Of a DNA stretch of 63,647 bases, positions 61,684-63,647 are shown piece after piece (positions within the stretch are counted from its first letter, which is position 1; each line of letters opens with the position of its first letter). A program made the position numbers and the translations under genes. The notes beneath the pieces are model-generated. The model saw nothing but the letters and a program-made list of their open reading frames with translations, made no database searches and had not been told where the DNA came from. Source of the stretch: Mycobacterium sp. ACS4331 (GTDB lineage Bacteria; Actinomycetota; Actinomycetes; Mycobacteriales; Mycobacteriaceae); the NCBI RefSeq assembly GCF_001667265.1, contig NZ_LZHW01000020.1, positions 1 to 63,647 of the forward strand, written 5' to 3'.

Positions 61684-62109
61684 ATGAAGGTGCTGAAGAA
61701 GGTTTGGCTGCCCCTCGTGATCGTCGTGGTCATGGTGATCGGCGGTATGACGGTCTCCCGGATCCGGACGTTCTTCGGCGCCGACGACGGCAGTGGGCTC
61801 TCTGCCGCGCCGGTGGAGGACACCGAGCCGTTCAACCCCAAGGTGGTCAAGTACGAGGTCTTCGGCACCGGCACGATGGCCGATGTCAACTACCTCGACC
61901 TCGACGCCGAGCCGCAGCGCGTCGACGGAGCGAGCCTGCCGTGGACGCTGGTCCTGGAATCGACCGCACCGTCGGTGTTCCCGAACGTCGTCGCCCAGGG
62001 CGACGGTGACAGCATCACGTGCCGGATCACCGTCGATGACGAAGTCAAGGACGAGCGCACCACCACCGGCGTCAACGCCCAGACGTTCTGTCTGGTGAAG
62101 TCCGCATGA
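61684..62109 (+). CDS. mmpS: MmpS family protein
   Basis: A 141-residue MmpS protein, the small partner of an MmpL transporter. It has a short cytoplasmic N-terminus, one membrane anchor ([20 protein letters not shown], 7-26), and a periplasmic beta-rich domain ([20 protein letters not shown]) with a likely disulfide between CRI (about 113) and FCLVK near the end. ATG 61684 overlaps no other gene. It and mmpL overlap by four bases (ATGA). Confidence 0.92.
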   Translation: MKVLKKVWLPLVIVVVMVIGGMTVSRIRTFFGADDGSGLSAAPVEDTEPFNPKVVKYEVFGTGTMADVNYLDLDAEPQRVDGASLPWTLVLESTAPSVFPNVVAQGDGDSITCRITVDDEVKDERTTTGVNAQTFCLVKSA

Positions 62110-63647
62110 GCGCGCCCATGAACGACGCCCGCACCGACGCGATCCCCGCCACCAACCCGCGGCATTCGGGCATCGCCAAGTGGATTCGCACGCTCGCGGT
62201 CCCGATCGTGCTGGCGTGGGTCGCGATCATCGCGGTGCTCAACACCGCGGTGCCGCAGCTCACCGACGTGGGCAAGGCCCGCTCGGTGTCGATGAGCCCT
62301 GACGACGCCCCGTCGGTGATCGCGATGCAGCGTGTCGGCAAGGTCTTCGAAGAGTTCACGTCCAACAGCTCGGTGATGGTCGTGCTCGAGGGGGAGAACC
62401 CCCTGGGCGAGGATGCGCACCAGTTCTACGACGAGATGGTCGCCAAGCTCGAGGCCGACACCAAGCACGTCGAGCACGTCCAGGATTTCTGGGGCGATCC
62501 GCTGACGGCCACCGGCGCGCAGAGCCCGGACGGCAAGGCCGCCTACGTCCAGATCTACACCGCGGGCAACCAGGGCGAATCCCTGGCCAACGAATCCGTT
62601 GAAGCCGTTCAGGACATCGTCGACGGCATCGAACCCCCGGCGGGTGTCAAGGCGTATGTGACCGGACCGGCCGCGTTGACCGCGGACCAGAACATCGCCA
62701 GCGAGCGCAGCATCAAGGTGATCGAGGCGCTGACGTTCGTCGTCATCATCGTGATGCTGCTGCTGGTCTACCGATCGATCATCACGGTTCTGCTGACGCT
62801 CGTCACCGTGGTGTTGTCCCTGGCGGCGGCGCGCGGGGTGGTCGCGTTCCTGGGCTGGTACGAGATCATCGGACTGTCGACGTTCGCGACCGATCTCCTT
62901 GTCACGCTGGCGATTGCCGCCTCGACCGACTACTGCATCTTCCTGTTCGGGCGCTATCAGGAGGCCCGCGCGGCGGGTGAGGATCGAGAGTCGGCCTACT
63001 ACACGATGTTCCACGGCACGGCGCACGTGATCCTGGGTTCGGGTATGACGATCGCCGGCGCGACGGCCTGTCTGCACTTCACGCGCCTGCCGTACTTCCA
63101 GTCTCTGGGTGTCCCGCTGGCCGTCGGCATGACCGTCGTGGTGGTGTGCGGTATCACTCTGGGCTCGGCGGTCGTCGCGATCGCGACGCGCTTCGGCAAG
63201 GTGCTCGAGCCCAAACGCGCACTGCGGACGCGTGGGTGGCGCAAGGTCGGTGCCGCCGTCGTGCGGTGGCCGGGCCCCATCCTGGTGGCCACGATCGGGC
63301 TGTCGCTGATCGGTCTGCTGACCCTGCCCGGGTATCGGACCAACTACAACGACCGCGATTACCTGCCCGCAGACCTTCCCGCGAATGAGGGCTATGCGGC
63401 GGCCGACCGGCACTTCAGCCAGGCCCGGATGAACCCGGAACTGCTGATGATCGAAAGCGATCACGATCTGCGCAACTCGGCCGACTTCCTGGTGATCGAG
63501 AAGATCGCCAAGGCTGTCGTGCAGGTGCCGGGAATCAGTCGGGTGCAGGCGATCACGCGTCCGCAGGGCTCCCCGATCGAGCACACCTCGATCCCGTTCC
63601 AGATCAGCATGCAGGGCACCACGCAGCGGATGAACGAGAAGTACCAG
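62106..63647 (+). CDS. mmpL: MmpL transporter, 5' part (cut by window edge)
   Basis: The first 514 codons of an MmpL/RND-superfamily lipid exporter; the frame is open to the last base. It shows the first membrane segment ([20 protein letters not shown]), the periplasmic porter domain with the family motif [20 protein letters not shown], and the first membrane bundle: [20 protein letters not shown] and [20 protein letters not shown], where Asp-Tyr are proton-relay residues. A full MmpL is near 950-1000 residues, so about half is missing. With mmpS and a divergent TetR, it may export a siderophore, glycolipid or drug. Confidence 0.94.
   Translation, partial: MSAPMNDARTDAIPATNPRHSGIAKWIRTLAVPIVLAWVAIIAVLNTAVPQLTDVGKARSVSMSPDDAPSVIAMQRVGKVFEEFTSNSSVMVVLEGENPLGEDAHQFYDEMVAKLEADTKHVEHVQDFWGDPLTATGAQSPDGKAAYVQIYTAGNQGESLANESVEAVQDIVDGIEPPAGVKAYVTGPAALTADQNIASERSIKVIEALTFVVIIVMLLLVYRSIITVLLTLVTVVLSLAAARGVVAFLGWYEIIGLSTFATDLLVTLAIAASTDYCIFLFGRYQEARAAGEDRESAYYTMFHGTAHVILGSGMTIAGATACLHFTRLPYFQSLGVPLAVGMTVVVVCGITLGSAVVAIATRFGKVLEPKRALRTRGWRKVGAAVVRWPGPILVATIGLSLIGLLTLPGYRTNYNDRDYLPADLPANEGYAAADRHFSQARMNPELLMIESDHDLRNSADFLVIEKIAKAVVQVPGISRVQAITRPQGSPIEHTSIPFQISMQGTTQRMNEKYQ

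Overview
The window reads as one continuous, G+C-rich actinobacterial chromosome segment, most likely from a free-living Mycobacterium/Mycolicibacterium. The diagnostic genes are a complete yrbEAB-mceABCDEF operon, an MmpS/MmpL pair, an SDR with the mycofactocin-type Gly-rich loop, F420-type LLM oxidoreductase, two cytochromes P450, a His-variant [3Fe-4S] ferredoxin, and many TetR regulators. Start codons are often GTG, and genes inside operons commonly overlap by 4 bases (GTGA or ATGA). I saw no rRNA, tRNA, CRISPR array, insertion sequence or integrase.

Layout. (1) 1-3.9 kb: a cupin gene, an SDR, a TetR regulator and two small proteins of unknown function; three promoters here carry the same TGAAC-N4-GTTCA palindrome just after the -10 box. 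(2) 4.2-27.3 kb: a lipid-like-compound locus with two aldehyde dehydrogenases, an operon SDR-P450-Rieske oxygenase-unknown-(NTF2-like+DUF35)-thiolase-like-acyl-CoA ligase, a ferredoxin, a TetR, the mce importer operon and a tocopherol-cyclase-like gene. A dyad ACCT-N9-AGGT sits in front of several of these units and overlaps the -10 boxes of at least two, which suggests that import and oxidation of one substrate are co-regulated. (3) 27.3-31.2 kb: a PLP decarboxylase, a TetR, a second P450 with its own 26-bp operator-like dyad, and a YdeI-like protein. (4) 31.2-38.4 kb: branched-chain 2-oxo acid dehydrogenase complex (E1a, E1b, E2, E3) plus a thioesterase, an Lrp-type regulator and a Leu/Val-type dehydrogenase, i.e. 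branched-chain amino acid breakdown. (5) 38.6-48.4 kb: an uncharacterised catabolic island with amidohydrolase, TetR, LLM oxidoreductase, SnoaL-like, alpha/beta hydrolase, the three subunits of a molybdenum hydroxylase (large subunit convergent with the other two), SCP2-like, DUF1028 and EthD-like proteins; a 22-bp operator is present in both outer promoters with a single mismatch. (6) 48.4-58.9 kb: phenylacetate degradation (paaZ, paaR-like, paaF, paaH, paaG, paaABCDE, paaK), without paaJ or paaI in the window. (7) 59-63.6 kb: OsmC-like protein, acyl-CoA dehydrogenase, TetR, and mmpS-mmpL, the latter cut by the window edge.

The most interesting systems are the mce-linked oxidative regulon of region 2 and the molybdenum-hydroxylase island of region 5. 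Both are defined by shared operators visible directly in the sequence, and in both the substrate is unknown.
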